64,000 nt of DNA, taken from NCBI GenBank assembly GCA_023431185.1, contig JAEYXS010000014.1, positions 15,036-79,035 of the forward strand, in the 5' to 3' direction. A program made the position numbers and the translations under genes. This document shows positions 26,663 through 33,418 of this stretch, one piece after another (the stretch's first letter is position 1; the number at the start of each line of letters is the position of its first letter). Origin of the DNA: Verrucomicrobiota bacterium. Lineage in GTDB: Bacteria > Verrucomicrobiota > Verrucomicrobiia > Limisphaerales > JAEYXS01. The notes below the pieces were generated by a model, which saw only the letters and a program-made list of their open reading frames with translations, made no database searches and was not told the origin of the DNA.

Positions 26663-27058
26663 ATGGTCCCTGCCGCCCAACCAGAAGCCAGACCCCCGTT
26701 CGGACCGATTGCCATCGCAGTCGCCCTCCCATTGCTGTTCTTCATCTTCCGCACCACCGCTGCCGTCGTCTTGCTCCTCTTCATCTTGCTCTACCTTTTA
26801 TTTCCACTCCACCACAGCGTCCGCACCCTCAAAATCACCATCGCGACCTTCCTCGCCGCCATCATCCTCCCTGTGGACGTTTATATCGAAGGCTTCAATG
26901 GCCCGATCTACGGCAACCAACACAACGGCCTCCGCTTCGTCCAAGTCGTCCACGGCAAACCCAGGATTCAATACTGCCTCGACCAATATGGCGAATTCGT
27001 CGCCGACGGCTGCCTCATCGGCCTGCACGATCCCCGCTGGAGGTTGGTATGGGACTGA
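26663..27058 (+). CDS. Small membrane protein of unknown function
   Basis: 131 residues from the first ATG; a TTG 14 codons upstream is possible. Two hydrophobic segments (PIAIAVALPLLFFIFRTTA and AVVLLLFILLYLLFPL) are followed by a third (LKITIATFLAAIILPVDVYI) and a soluble tail with NGLRFVQVVHGKPRIQYCL and GEFVADGCLIGLHDPRW. The tail reads like a short conserved domain with two Cys. It is the first of a run of eight small genes on the same strand. No family recognised and no clear ribosome-binding site. Confidence 0.55.
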   Translation: MVPAAQPEARPPFGPIAIAVALPLLFFIFRTTAAVVLLLFILLYLLFPLHHSVRTLKITIATFLAAIILPVDVYIEGFNGPIYGNQHNGLRFVQVVHGKPRIQYCLDQYGEFVADGCLIGLHDPRWRLVWD

Positions 27059-27239
27059 GAAAACTCCCCCCTCTCACAACGGCACCAAGGAAGTTTTCTA
27101 CTACACCGAAATCTGCCGCCACCACTCCATGTGACCAAACCCTCCCCATTATGCTGGCTCGCCGGTTTGCCCCGTGCTGGAAAGTCGGGGTGCAACCGCC
27201 TCTGTTCATCATGTGAACCCTGTCAAAAATACTCTACGC

Positions 27240-27509
27240 ATGCCCCACCAAGGCCACCGCATCTTTGAAGTCATCGCCTTGCCCTCACCCGGGAACATCC
27301 TCTGGGTTGCCAAAGGCCACACCATTTCCATCGGCGATTTCGGCTGGGAAAACGATGTTTCCCCCGAGCTGATCCACCTCACCGGCTATTCCAAAGACGG
27401 CGGCACGATTTGGTACGCCAACTTCCTCCCCACCCAAGTCCGCTTCAGCACACTGAAACCAGATCCCATATCAAAACCCTCCGCCACCCCTTACGTCACC
27501 ATCTCTTGA
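27240..27509 (+). CDS. Small protein of unknown function
   Basis: 89 residues from an ATG with weak upstream context. The peptide has a balanced composition and a strand-like pattern (RIFEVIALPSPGNILWVAKG, ISIGDFGWENDVSPELI, GGTIWYANFLPTQVRF) that looks like a genuine single-domain protein rather than a chance frame. No signal peptide. It is separated from the previous gene by 181 bases and from the next by a hairpin-rich repeat. No family recognised. Confidence 0.5.
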   Translation: MPHQGHRIFEVIALPSPGNILWVAKGHTISIGDFGWENDVSPELIHLTGYSKDGGTIWYANFLPTQVRFSTLKPDPISKPSATPYVTIS

Positions 27510-27543
27510 GAAAAACCACTATCCCCACCCTATCCTGCATCAA

Positions 27544-27642
27544 GGGCCAAAGGCCCGTGATATTCCAGCCCAGGGTGCAGCCCACACCCGGCGGGCGGAG
27601 CCCTGGGTCACACGCCCCCAAAAACACTAGCCCTGAAAGGGC
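27544..27642. repeat. Hairpin-rich intergenic element with three stem-loops
   Basis: Three consecutive dyads: GGGCC-AAA-GGCCC (27544-27556), CCCAGGG paired with CCCTGGG across a 25-base GC-rich loop (27569-27607), and GCCCT-GAA-AGGGC (27630-27642). From memory, sequences of this 'GCCCTGAAAGGGC' kind recur in genomes of this superphylum; here only one copy is seen. It could be a structured RNA or a small mobile element. Confidence 0.6.
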
Positions 27643-27727
27643 GGGATAGTTTCACTGTGCAGGCATCCCTTTGCCCCTTTCCATCAAAAGAGCGAGAATA
27701 AAACCAAGGATAAATCTGAACCAAATC

Positions 27728-28033
27728 ATGATCACCTGCGCCAAATGTCAGGAAAATTTCGAAGCCGACTACCGGATCGGCTATCCCGGACATGTTGATG
27801 CCCCCGGCTCCTATCTCCACAAAGCCGGGTTCTGCGGATTGGTCGCCGCCGGATTCGGCATCACCGGCCTGTTCATCCTTCATCATATTTTACTCACCTT
27901 GGCGGCGGCCTTCCTGATCGGCGCGATGATGTCACTCATCTACCTTCCCCAGGCTCGCGCAGGCTGTGAAAAAAGCGGCGGCGGCGTCTGCCCGGCTTGC
28001 GGACACCAAAACGAAGTCCGCTGGAATTCCTGA
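27728..28033 (+). CDS. Small zinc-ribbon membrane protein
   Basis: 101 residues. The N-terminus ITCAKCQENFEADYRIGYPG has a CxxC, and the C-terminus CPACGHQNEVRW a second CxxC, together a likely split zinc ribbon. Between them are two hydrophobic segments (AGFCGLVAAGFGITGLFILH and ILLTLAAAFLIGAMMSLIYL), so the two metal-binding halves would meet on the same membrane face. A frame open 19 codons earlier is rejected because the ribbon motif starts at the chosen ATG. Function unknown. It lies in the run of small genes. Confidence 0.7.
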   Translation: MITCAKCQENFEADYRIGYPGHVDAPGSYLHKAGFCGLVAAGFGITGLFILHHILLTLAAAFLIGAMMSLIYLPQARAGCEKSGGGVCPACGHQNEVRWNS

Positions 28034-28052
28034 ACCATAGATTTGCTGCCCC

Positions 28053-28403
28053 ATGACCGATAAAGAACACTGGCTCTCAAAAGTTAAACCGCTTCCAAAA
28101 CGTCGTGTTCGAGTGGCCTATCAACGCACGTTCACAGCAGCAGAGGCGGAAAAGCTGCGGACCGGATTTTGGCCGCAGAGCATGGATGACAGATGGGTGA
28201 TCTTCCTCGGTGAATCGTCCTTGGACCTCTGGCGCAGTTGGACCGGCCATTGTATCTACAGCCTTCCTGCACATATTACGGATAACGGCCTCACCATTGG
28301 ACCGCTCTTAATTAATGACGATCCCGATCAATATCGCCGTCCCACAGACGCGGAAAACATCCGGTCGTTCAATGCCCTTATCGATCGCGTTTTGGAATCA
28401 TAA
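28053..28403 (+). CDS. Small soluble protein, 'DDRWVIFLG...RSWTGHCIY' family
   Basis: 116 residues with no signal or membrane segment. The core WPQSMDDRWVIFLGE, LDLWRSWTGHCIYSL is a pattern I recall from many uncharacterised bacterial proteins (usually 'M.DRWFI...L.FHRSWTG.CIY'), some of which lie near polymorphic-toxin or immunity genes. The gene starts 19 bases after the zinc-ribbon gene and is followed after 11 bases by another small gene, as in an operon. Function is unknown; an immunity-like role is only a hypothesis from context. Confidence 0.7.
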   Translation: MTDKEHWLSKVKPLPKRRVRVAYQRTFTAAEAEKLRTGFWPQSMDDRWVIFLGESSLDLWRSWTGHCIYSLPAHITDNGLTIGPLLINDDPDQYRRPTDAENIRSFNALIDRVLES

Positions 28404-28414
28404 ACACCTTCACT

Positions 28415-28867
28415 ATGGACGCTGCCTCACAAAGACGCCCTCTCGGAAAAGAAGCGACCGACCGACTCCTCAAACGCCTGCAAGTAGCTTGGGGCATCGA
28501 GCAACACTACTGGTGGCCACTGTCAGGTCCACGCCCTCCTCATGCCGAATGCTTTCAAGACCACTTCTTCACGCGCGAATGCTCGCCGGAAACCTTACAC
28601 CGGATCCTCATCGCCCATGGCGTTTCCACCCTCTTCGAGATCCCTGAATCCGATGACGGCTGCTCCATGGATGTCACTGATCTCGACCCTTGCTACAGCG
28701 GCCAAGAATGCTTTTGGACAGATGATAAACTCGACTGGATCATCTACGCCTCCCACGAAAACTCCATCACTGTTGGTGGCGAATGGCTGCTGAAGGAGAT
28801 AAAAGCCGTCTGGCCCAACTGGTCAGAACGCATCTGGACCACGCCATTTTTCGGACGTCCAGAATAA
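28415..28867 (+). CDS. Small soluble protein, 'YWWPL...WIIYASHE' family
   Basis: 150 residues, acidic, without signal peptide. Conserved-looking segments: GIEQHYWWPLSG, a long helix, HRILIAHGVSTLFEIPE, and DWIIYASHENSITVGGEWLL followed by IKAVWPNWSERIW. The combination reads as one compact domain and resembles uncharacterised proteins of bacteria with polymorphic toxin loci. The gene is 11 bases after its predecessor. No catalytic motif is apparent. Function unknown. Confidence 0.7.
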   Translation: MDAASQRRPLGKEATDRLLKRLQVAWGIEQHYWWPLSGPRPPHAECFQDHFFTRECSPETLHRILIAHGVSTLFEIPESDDGCSMDVTDLDPCYSGQECFWTDDKLDWIIYASHENSITVGGEWLLKEIKAVWPNWSERIWTTPFFGRPE

Positions 28868-28934
28868 GCTGGTTCCATTCTCAGACTTGACCCATCCCAC
28901 CATTGGTTGAAAATCTCTGCTCAAGGACATACTC

Positions 28935-29408
28935 ATGGGCATAGCCATCCACTGCATCTTGGAGATCGACATCGCCGTGAACGCTCGCATGGAAGGCAAG
29001 TCCCTGGCCATGGCCTACTCCAACGACTCCCTGCACGATGACACACCAAACGCAGAAAACCCCTCCTCCAAGATCATCGCCGTGGATTTCGGTGGCGCCA
29101 AACCAACTCCACCACCAGAACAATCCAGGCACTCCGAACCGCTGCTCTCCTCATTGACACCCTTCCTCGCTGAACTCAGCGGCGACCAATGGCATGATGC
29201 CACAGCCGGACTCGCCGCCGTCCGCAGCATCCTCCATAGAATCCGTGCCGGAGAGAAAGTCTCCCTCGCACCCGATTTCGAATTTGGCCGTGATGATGAG
29301 GACGAAAACGACCTCACCGCCGGCGTCCGTTACGATCTGGAACAACTGGAGAAAATTTTGACCGCTGCGGAAGAGACCAGCATCGGATTTCGCCTGAACT
29401 TCTTATGA
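28935..29408 (+). CDS. Small soluble protein of unknown function
   Basis: 157 residues. It starts GIAIHCILEIDIAVNARMEG, a strand-rich N-terminal piece, then a low-complexity Pro/Ser linker (GGAKPTPPPEQSRHS) and a helical C-terminal half (WHDATAGLAAVRSILHRI, VRYDLEQLEKILTAAEE) ending GIGFRLNFL. This two-part design is seen in uncharacterised proteins of Planctomycetota and Verrucomicrobiota as far as I recall. It is the sixth gene of the small-gene run. No signal peptide and no known motif. Confidence 0.65.
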   Translation: MGIAIHCILEIDIAVNARMEGKSLAMAYSNDSLHDDTPNAENPSSKIIAVDFGGAKPTPPPEQSRHSEPLLSSLTPFLAELSGDQWHDATAGLAAVRSILHRIRAGEKVSLAPDFEFGRDDEDENDLTAGVRYDLEQLEKILTAAEETSIGFRLNFL

Positions 29409-29420
29409 GGCTCTCCATCA

Positions 29421-29699
29421 ATGGACAATCCTCCCACCATCACATTGCTATTCATCTGCCATTGCCACGCCGATGATGGCAGCGAAGGTTCCCTCTGGCT
29501 CATCCCCGGCGGCATGGCCGATCATGAAGATGACGTCAATCATGCGCCTCTCCACATCACGGAATATGTGGAAGCACGCGGCATCCTGCTTAAAGTGGTG
29601 CATTCATCCCTAGAAGAGAACTTGATCATCGAAGACGTAAAAGCCAAATTCACCGCGCAGGGATTCAAAGTGGAATACGAAGTCACCGCCGACGATTGA
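29421..29699 (+). CDS. Small soluble protein of unknown function
   Basis: 92 residues, strongly acidic. Segments: TITLLFICHCHADDGSEGSL, WLIPGGMADHEDDV, then ITEYVEARGILLKVVHSS and VKAKFTAQGFKVEYEV. The last part looks like a small alpha/beta fold. Spacing of 12 bases from the preceding stop supports co-transcription. No family recognised. Confidence 0.6.
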   Translation: MDNPPTITLLFICHCHADDGSEGSLWLIPGGMADHEDDVNHAPLHITEYVEARGILLKVVHSSLEENLIIEDVKAKFTAQGFKVEYEVTADD

Positions 29700-29729
29700 T
29701 TCAGCGTGCTGCCCCAAAAAGAAATCATC

Positions 29730-30047
29730 ATGCCACTCCTCAGATCATGGATCAGCCACCCGCTGGAGCATGAATCCGGCTCACTGCTCCGCCGCACCGG
29801 CGTGCCGATCACTGCTCAGACACTGGGCGAAGCTCTGGCTGAAGCCAGCCGCATCCTCAAGGTAAGATTCGAGCCGCACGAACCGCCCAAATGGTTCCGT
29901 GTCTTCGGCATCCCGGACTTCGGTGAACACTCCATGCTCGTCGATATCCACATCAAACGCGACGGCACCGAACTCTGCCCCAAACAAGACCTCACCTTTC
30001 CCATTCTGGACTCCGACATAGTTTATATCTACACGATCACCTGTTGA
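29730..30047 (+). CDS. Small soluble protein of unknown function
   Basis: 105 residues from an ATG; a GTG eight codons upstream is an alternative. Segments: SGSLLRRTGVPITAQTLGEA, LKVRFEPHEPPKWFRVFGI, DFGEHSMLVDIHIKRDG and PILDSDIVYIYTITC. It is the eighth and last gene of the small-gene run; the next genes, a toxin-antitoxin pair, are on the opposite strand and end 17 bases away. No family recognised. Confidence 0.6.
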   Translation: MPLLRSWISHPLEHESGSLLRRTGVPITAQTLGEALAEASRILKVRFEPHEPPKWFRVFGIPDFGEHSMLVDIHIKRDGTELCPKQDLTFPILDSDIVYIYTITC

Positions 30048-30064
30048 CCCGGGGAGAATCCTTC

Positions 30065-30481
30065 TTAGCCCTCCCACGGATTGAACACCGTCAACAACGG
30101 CAACTCCATATCCCGCCCGTTCCGCGTCACCATCGTCAGCCCGTGATACAATGCCGTGGCCGAGATCAATGAATCCACCGCCGGCAAAGGCCGCCCAACC
30201 TCGGCTAACGCCTTGCCCCACGTCGTCGCCACCTCTTCATCAATGGCCAGCACCTGTCCCGCAAAAGTCGTCTTCACTTCCCTATCCAACCACACGCGCA
30301 ATTTTGCCCGCCGCCGCGCATCCGTCACTCGCGCAATCCCCTTCTCAATCTCTCCCAAACTCAACACCGAAAGAAACAAAGTTTCCGCCTCCTGCGCTTC
30401 CAGCCATGCGATGACTTTGGCCGATGGCTGTGGCCGCACCAACTCACTGATCACCTGCGTATCCAGCAAATACCCGCTCAT
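30065..30481 (-). CDS. vapC: PIN-domain toxin (VapC/FitB-like)
   Basis: 138 residues. PIN-fold ribonuclease of a type II toxin-antitoxin pair. Acidic residues in the expected places: LLDTQVISEL (first Asp), the SVLSLGEIEKGI segment (Glu), and PAVDSLISATAL (Asp of the third motif), then TMVTRNGRDM, the fourth motif. The length and 'FNPWEG' end are those of FitB-like VapC proteins. It overlaps the antitoxin gene by four bases. It would cleave specific RNAs when released from the antitoxin. Confidence 0.92.
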   Translation of the reverse strand: MSGYLLDTQVISELVRPQPSAKVIAWLEAQEAETLFLSVLSLGEIEKGIARVTDARRRAKLRVWLDREVKTTFAGQVLAIDEEVATTWGKALAEVGRPLPAVDSLISATALYHGLTMVTRNGRDMELPLLTVFNPWEG

Positions 30482-30726
30482 AGCTCAAGCTTACGCGGTG
30501 CCTTCTTGGAACGTCGGATGTCCAGCTCCACCCCGATCCCCTGCGAACGCCGGATCAGCCCCGCCATGGATTTCTTCTTCCCCGCCAAAGTCTGATAATC
30601 CTTCAGCGAAATCACCACCGCCACGCTCTCACCATGACGCGTCAACTCCTGCGGCTGCCCCTGCTGCGCCGCCTTCACAATCCGGCAAAGATTGTTCCGC
30701 GCCTGCTGGATCTGCCACGTTTTCAT
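30478..30726 (-). CDS. Phd/YefM-family antitoxin
   Basis: 82 residues. The N-terminal half (TWQIQQARNNLCRIVKAAQ, then QGQPQELTRHGESVAVVISL) is the Phd/YefM DNA-binding fold: a helix with 'ARNNL' in place of the more usual 'AKxxF', then a strand carrying the 'R-x-G-x-x-V-A-V' motif. The basic C-terminal tail would wrap the toxin. It is the first gene of the pair, overlaps the PIN toxin by four bases, and probably represses its own promoter. Confidence 0.9.
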   Translation of the reverse strand: MKTWQIQQARNNLCRIVKAAQQGQPQELTRHGESVAVVISLKDYQTLAGKKKSMAGLIRRSQGIGVELDIRRSKKAPRKLEL

Positions 30727-30790
30727 CCCCTAAACTATCGCCCAAAAATTCTAGCCAGTCTAGCCAGATTTTACCAAGGCCACTCACACC

Positions 30791-30847
30791 GTAGTGGGAC
30801 AGCCCGCCCCGTATTGACAAGTCGGGGGCGCCTCCGCCTGTCCAGTC
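30791..30847. repeat. REP-like hairpin element, long form
   Basis: Outer stem GGACAG / CTGTCC and inner stem CGCCCC / GGGGCG, with flanks GTAGTGG and CCAGTC that are shared with the shorter element at 3045-3076. It lies between the antitoxin promoter region and the threonine dehydratase gene. Confidence 0.55.
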
Positions 30848-30953
30848 CGTCAGGCGCCCTGGCCTGACACCTCGTTGTTCGATGCTTTCCCAAAATAGGC
30901 CTACCGGTACAACCGGTTTCGTTTGTCCCCATTCGGTTGAAGTCTTTCCCCCT

Positions 30954-30994
30954 CTCGATGTTCGATGTTGGGCGTTGGATGTTCGATGTTTCCC
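30954..30994. repeat. GTTCGATGTTGGATGTTCGATG-type word repeat
   Basis: Four degenerate units of the word GTTCGATGTT / GTTGGATGTT. The same class occurs at 63811-63844. It follows the threonine dehydratase stop codon on that gene's strand. Confidence 0.6.
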
Positions 30995-31012
30995 TTTTCA
31001 GTCATTGGTCAT

Positions 31013-32017
31013 TCATGCCGCCACCCGCTCCCTCACCCCGAACTCCGCCACCAATCTCGCATGCACCTCCGCATCCATATTTCCGCCCGTCAACGGCAGC
31101 ACCACCCGCTTTCCGCTCAGTGACGGCACCTTCCCGCTCAACAACGCCGCCAGCCCTGCCGCCCCCGCGCCTTCTACCACAGCGTTCTCTTCCCGCGCCA
31201 ACACCGCGATCGCCTCGCCCAGCTCCTCTTCATTCACCGTCACCACGTCATCCACCCAAGGCGCGGCATTCGCATACGTCACGCGACCCGCCTCTGCCAC
31301 CGCCAATCCATCCGCCAACGTCGCCGTCGTCTCCACCTTCACCGGCCCGCCGTGCTGCAACGCTTTCGTAAAACACGCCGCGTGCTCCGGCTCCACGCCG
31401 ACCACCTGCACCTCCGGCCGCAGCGATCGCAACACCGTCACCACCCCCGCCAGCAACCCGCCACCACCCACCGGCACGATCACCGCATCAAACTCCGGCA
31501 CCTGCTCCAGTAACTCGAGCGCCAGCGTTCCCTGCCCCGCTATGACGCGCACATCATCGAACGGCGGAAGATACGCCAGCCCCCATTCCTCCGATAACTC
31601 CAGCGCATACACCCGCGTCTCATCAAACGATTCTCCGTGCAGAACCACATGCGCCCCAAGCTGGCGACATTTGTTTATCTTCAACTGCGAAGCATTACGC
31701 GGCACCACAACAGTCACAGGTATGCCCAACTGCCGCCCATGCCACGCCAGCCCCAGCGCATGATTCCCCGCTGAAGCCGCGATCACTCCCCGCCGCGCCT
31801 CATCCCGGCGCAGCAAGCTCAACGCACTCCGCGCCCCGCGCTCCTTGAAGCTGCCCGTGCGCTGCAAGTATTCCCTTTTGCACCACACCTCGCTGCCGGT
31901 CAGTTCTGACAGGCCCATGGACCGCTCACACGGTGTGCGCACAATCGCCCCGCCGATCCGGGCTTGGGCGGCTATGACGTCAGTGAGCGATATGTTTTGG
32001 GCTGTTCGAGTTTTCAT
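31013..32017 (-). CDS. ilvA: PLP-dependent threonine dehydratase (short form)
   Basis: 334 residues. The PLP lysine is Lys58 in TGSFKERGA; the phosphate-binding glycine loop is GGGGL at 184-188; ASAGNHALGLA is the 'S-G-N-H' motif. It lacks the C-terminal ACT regulatory domain of the classical biosynthetic enzyme, like catabolic TdcB or the short threonine/serine dehydratases. The symbol is therefore tentative. The leader described separately (an Ile-codon-rich frame and a terminator just upstream) would fit a role in isoleucine synthesis and control by charged tRNA-Ile instead of by allostery. The ATG has no clear Shine-Dalgarno sequence. Confidence 0.88.
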   Translation of the reverse strand: MKTRTAQNISLTDVIAAQARIGGAIVRTPCERSMGLSELTGSEVWCKREYLQRTGSFKERGARSALSLLRRDEARRGVIAASAGNHALGLAWHGRQLGIPVTVVVPRNASQLKINKCRQLGAHVVLHGESFDETRVYALELSEEWGLAYLPPFDDVRVIAGQGTLALELLEQVPEFDAVIVPVGGGGLLAGVVTVLRSLRPEVQVVGVEPEHAACFTKALQHGGPVKVETTATLADGLAVAEAGRVTYANAAPWVDDVVTVNEEELGEAIAVLAREENAVVEGAGAAGLAALLSGKVPSLSGKRVVLPLTGGNMDAEVHARLVAEFGVRERVAA

Positions 32018-32032
32018 GGGATTTCGGAAAAC

Positions 32033-32064
32033 AAAAAAGCCCTGAGAGGATTCTCTCAGGGCTT
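32033..32064 (-). terminator. Attenuator-type terminator before the threonine dehydratase gene
   Basis: Perfect 12-bp stem (AAGCCCTGAGAG / CTCTCAGGGCTT) with a four-base loop, followed on the - strand by TTTTTTGTTTT and, 16 bases later, the dehydratase ATG. A competing pairing exists: GGGCAAGGGT (32095-32104) can pair with ACCCTT and GCCC (32059-32070, two-base bulge), which would disrupt the 5' arm. As a simple alternative it could just end the kinase/regulator operon upstream. Confidence 0.8.
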
Positions 32065-32092
32065 AAGGGTGGAAATCTATGTATGCGCGTCT

Positions 32093-32140
32093 CTACCCTT
32101 GCCCCGAGGAGGAGGCAATAATCATGATCCCGGCGATCAT
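32093..32140 (-). CDS. Putative isoleucine leader peptide
   Basis: 15 codons encoding MIAGIMIIASSSGQG, with four Ile codons (ATC, ATC, ATT, ATT). Its last codons and stop overlap the GGGCAAGGGT arm of the predicted antiterminator. A ribosome waiting at the ATT pair would just leave that arm free, while one reaching the stop would cover it. No Shine-Dalgarno sequence is visible; a TATTAT at 32139-32144 could be a -10 box, in which case the transcript would start inside the frame and the peptide would begin at the second ATG (MIIASSSGQG). Confidence 0.5.
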   Translation of the reverse strand: MIAGIMIIASSSGQG

Positions 32141-32431
32141 AATAGAATTGGCAGAGTTAGAACGCATCAACGGCTGGAAACTCGCAGAATCCGCCCTTTT
32201 GTCAAGGGTGTGGAGAAATCCAACAGTAACAGGTAACCAAAGCTTGGTAGGGCTGGCTGTCCTCAGCCGGCCGATGACGAAGCCCGGCGCGATCAATTTC
32301 CCCATTGCTGGGTGACGTCAAAAACGATCCGATTTTTTACCATAAACTTGATCGCGAACTGATTTTTCCGACCACACAGCTCCTCCGTCCTCGGCGCGCT
32401 GAGGATAGCGCCCTACTACCTCTGAACATTT
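32141..32431. other. Gap between regulator operon and isoleucine leader
   Basis: No gene. A TTGACA lies at 32200-32205 on the - strand but without a good -10 box at the right distance. The rest shows no structure beyond a short CTGGCTGTCCTCAGCCGG dyad near 32255. Confidence 0.4.
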
Positions 32432-33418
32432 TCACAAACCCAAACTTCTCCTCACCTGCACCAGACAATCCGGGCAGTAACTGTGCGAAAAGGTCGTCGG
32501 CGTGCGCGCCATCAGATACCGTTCGATGTTGCTCCAATCACCCCGGTCATCGCGGATCTTCTTGCACGTCGTGCAGATCGTGATCATCCCGCGCAACGTT
32601 TTCATGTTGCTAAGCGAGGTCTGCAGGCTGCGGATCAGCTTGTCCACCTCCTGCTCAAACCGCCGCCGCCGGGAGATGTCCCGCATGAACACCGCCAGCC
32701 AGCGTTGCCCCTTGGCTTCCACCAGGCTCATCGTCGCCTCCGCCGGAAAGGTCGTGCTATCATGCCGCAACGCATGGATCTCCATCCAAAGATCGCCCTG
32801 CACCTTGCGCCCGGCCCGAAACTCCTCCAGCTCCTGGTTAAACCAGCCATGCCATTCAAACGATACCACCTTCTCCACAAAGTTTTTCCCCGCCAGCTCC
32901 TTCGCCGCCAGCCCCAGCATCTGCTCCGCCGCCGGGTTCGCCTCACGAATGGTGCCGTCCAGATCCAGCACCAGCACTCCATCAGGAGCCGCATCCACCG
33001 TTACATCTCCGCGCGGCGAGCGTGATTCATTCTCGATCTCCCGCTGGTGCTTGAAGAGCGCCACCTCGATGGCCGCGTGCAATTCCGGCTCCACGAACGG
33101 CTTCAACAAATACCCGTAAGGCTCCGTCTGCTTTGCGCGATCCAAGGTGGAAGAATCCGAATACGCCGTGAGATAGATCACCGGCACGTTATGCTTCTGT
33201 CGCAGGCGCGAGGCCGTCTCCACTCCGTCGATCCCCCCGCGCAGATTGATGTCCATCAGCACGAGGTCGGGATGGATGGCTTCCGCCTGTTTCAAGGCAT
33301 CTTCACCGGTCATGGAGATGGCCGGCACGCGGTAACCCAGATGGGTCAACCGTTGGCTGAGATCGCGGGCCACGATGCCCTCGTCTTCAACCACCATGAT
33401 GGATGGTGCTTCTTTCAT
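32432..33418 (-). CDS. Response regulator with PAS domain and Cys-rich C-terminal motif
   Basis: 328 residues. Receiver (~6-120) with acidic VVEDEG, phospho-accepting Asp in LVLMDINLRGG, and TAYSD / LLKPF. A PAS domain follows (~145-260; GVLVLDLDGTIREANPAAEQ). A short helix then leads to the C-terminal motif CTTCKKIRDDRGDWSNIERY ... FSHSYCPDC, a Cys-based module often found at the end of PAS/receiver proteins of unknown output. There is no DNA-binding domain, so it probably acts through protein contacts or a metal/redox site. Its start overlaps the upstream kinase stop by four bases. Confidence 0.9.
   Translation of the reverse strand: MKEAPSIMVVEDEGIVARDLSQRLTHLGYRVPAISMTGEDALKQAEAIHPDLVLMDINLRGGIDGVETASRLRQKHNVPVIYLTAYSDSSTLDRAKQTEPYGYLLKPFVEPELHAAIEVALFKHQREIENESRSPRGDVTVDAAPDGVLVLDLDGTIREANPAAEQMLGLAAKELAGKNFVEKVVSFEWHGWFNQELEEFRAGRKVQGDLWMEIHALRHDSTTFPAEATMSLVEAKGQRWLAVFMRDISRRRRFEQEVDKLIRSLQTSLSNMKTLRGMITICTTCKKIRDDRGDWSNIERYLMARTPTTFSHSYCPDCLVQVRRSLGL

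Noticed and set aside
26709..27134. 141-codon Ser/Thr-rich frame on the + strand
   Set aside because: Alternative frame of the small membrane protein at 26663-27058; composition is typical of a frame-shifted reading.
26663..30047. Integron cassette array
   Set aside because: No integrase gene, and only one hairpin cluster is seen between the genes instead of an attC-like site after each; kept only as a remote alternative.
32093..32305. 70-codon frame on the - strand upstream of ilvA
   Set aside because: It contains the leader peptide as its end, but the upstream part has no ribosome-binding site and no protein-like pattern; the short leader is the better reading.
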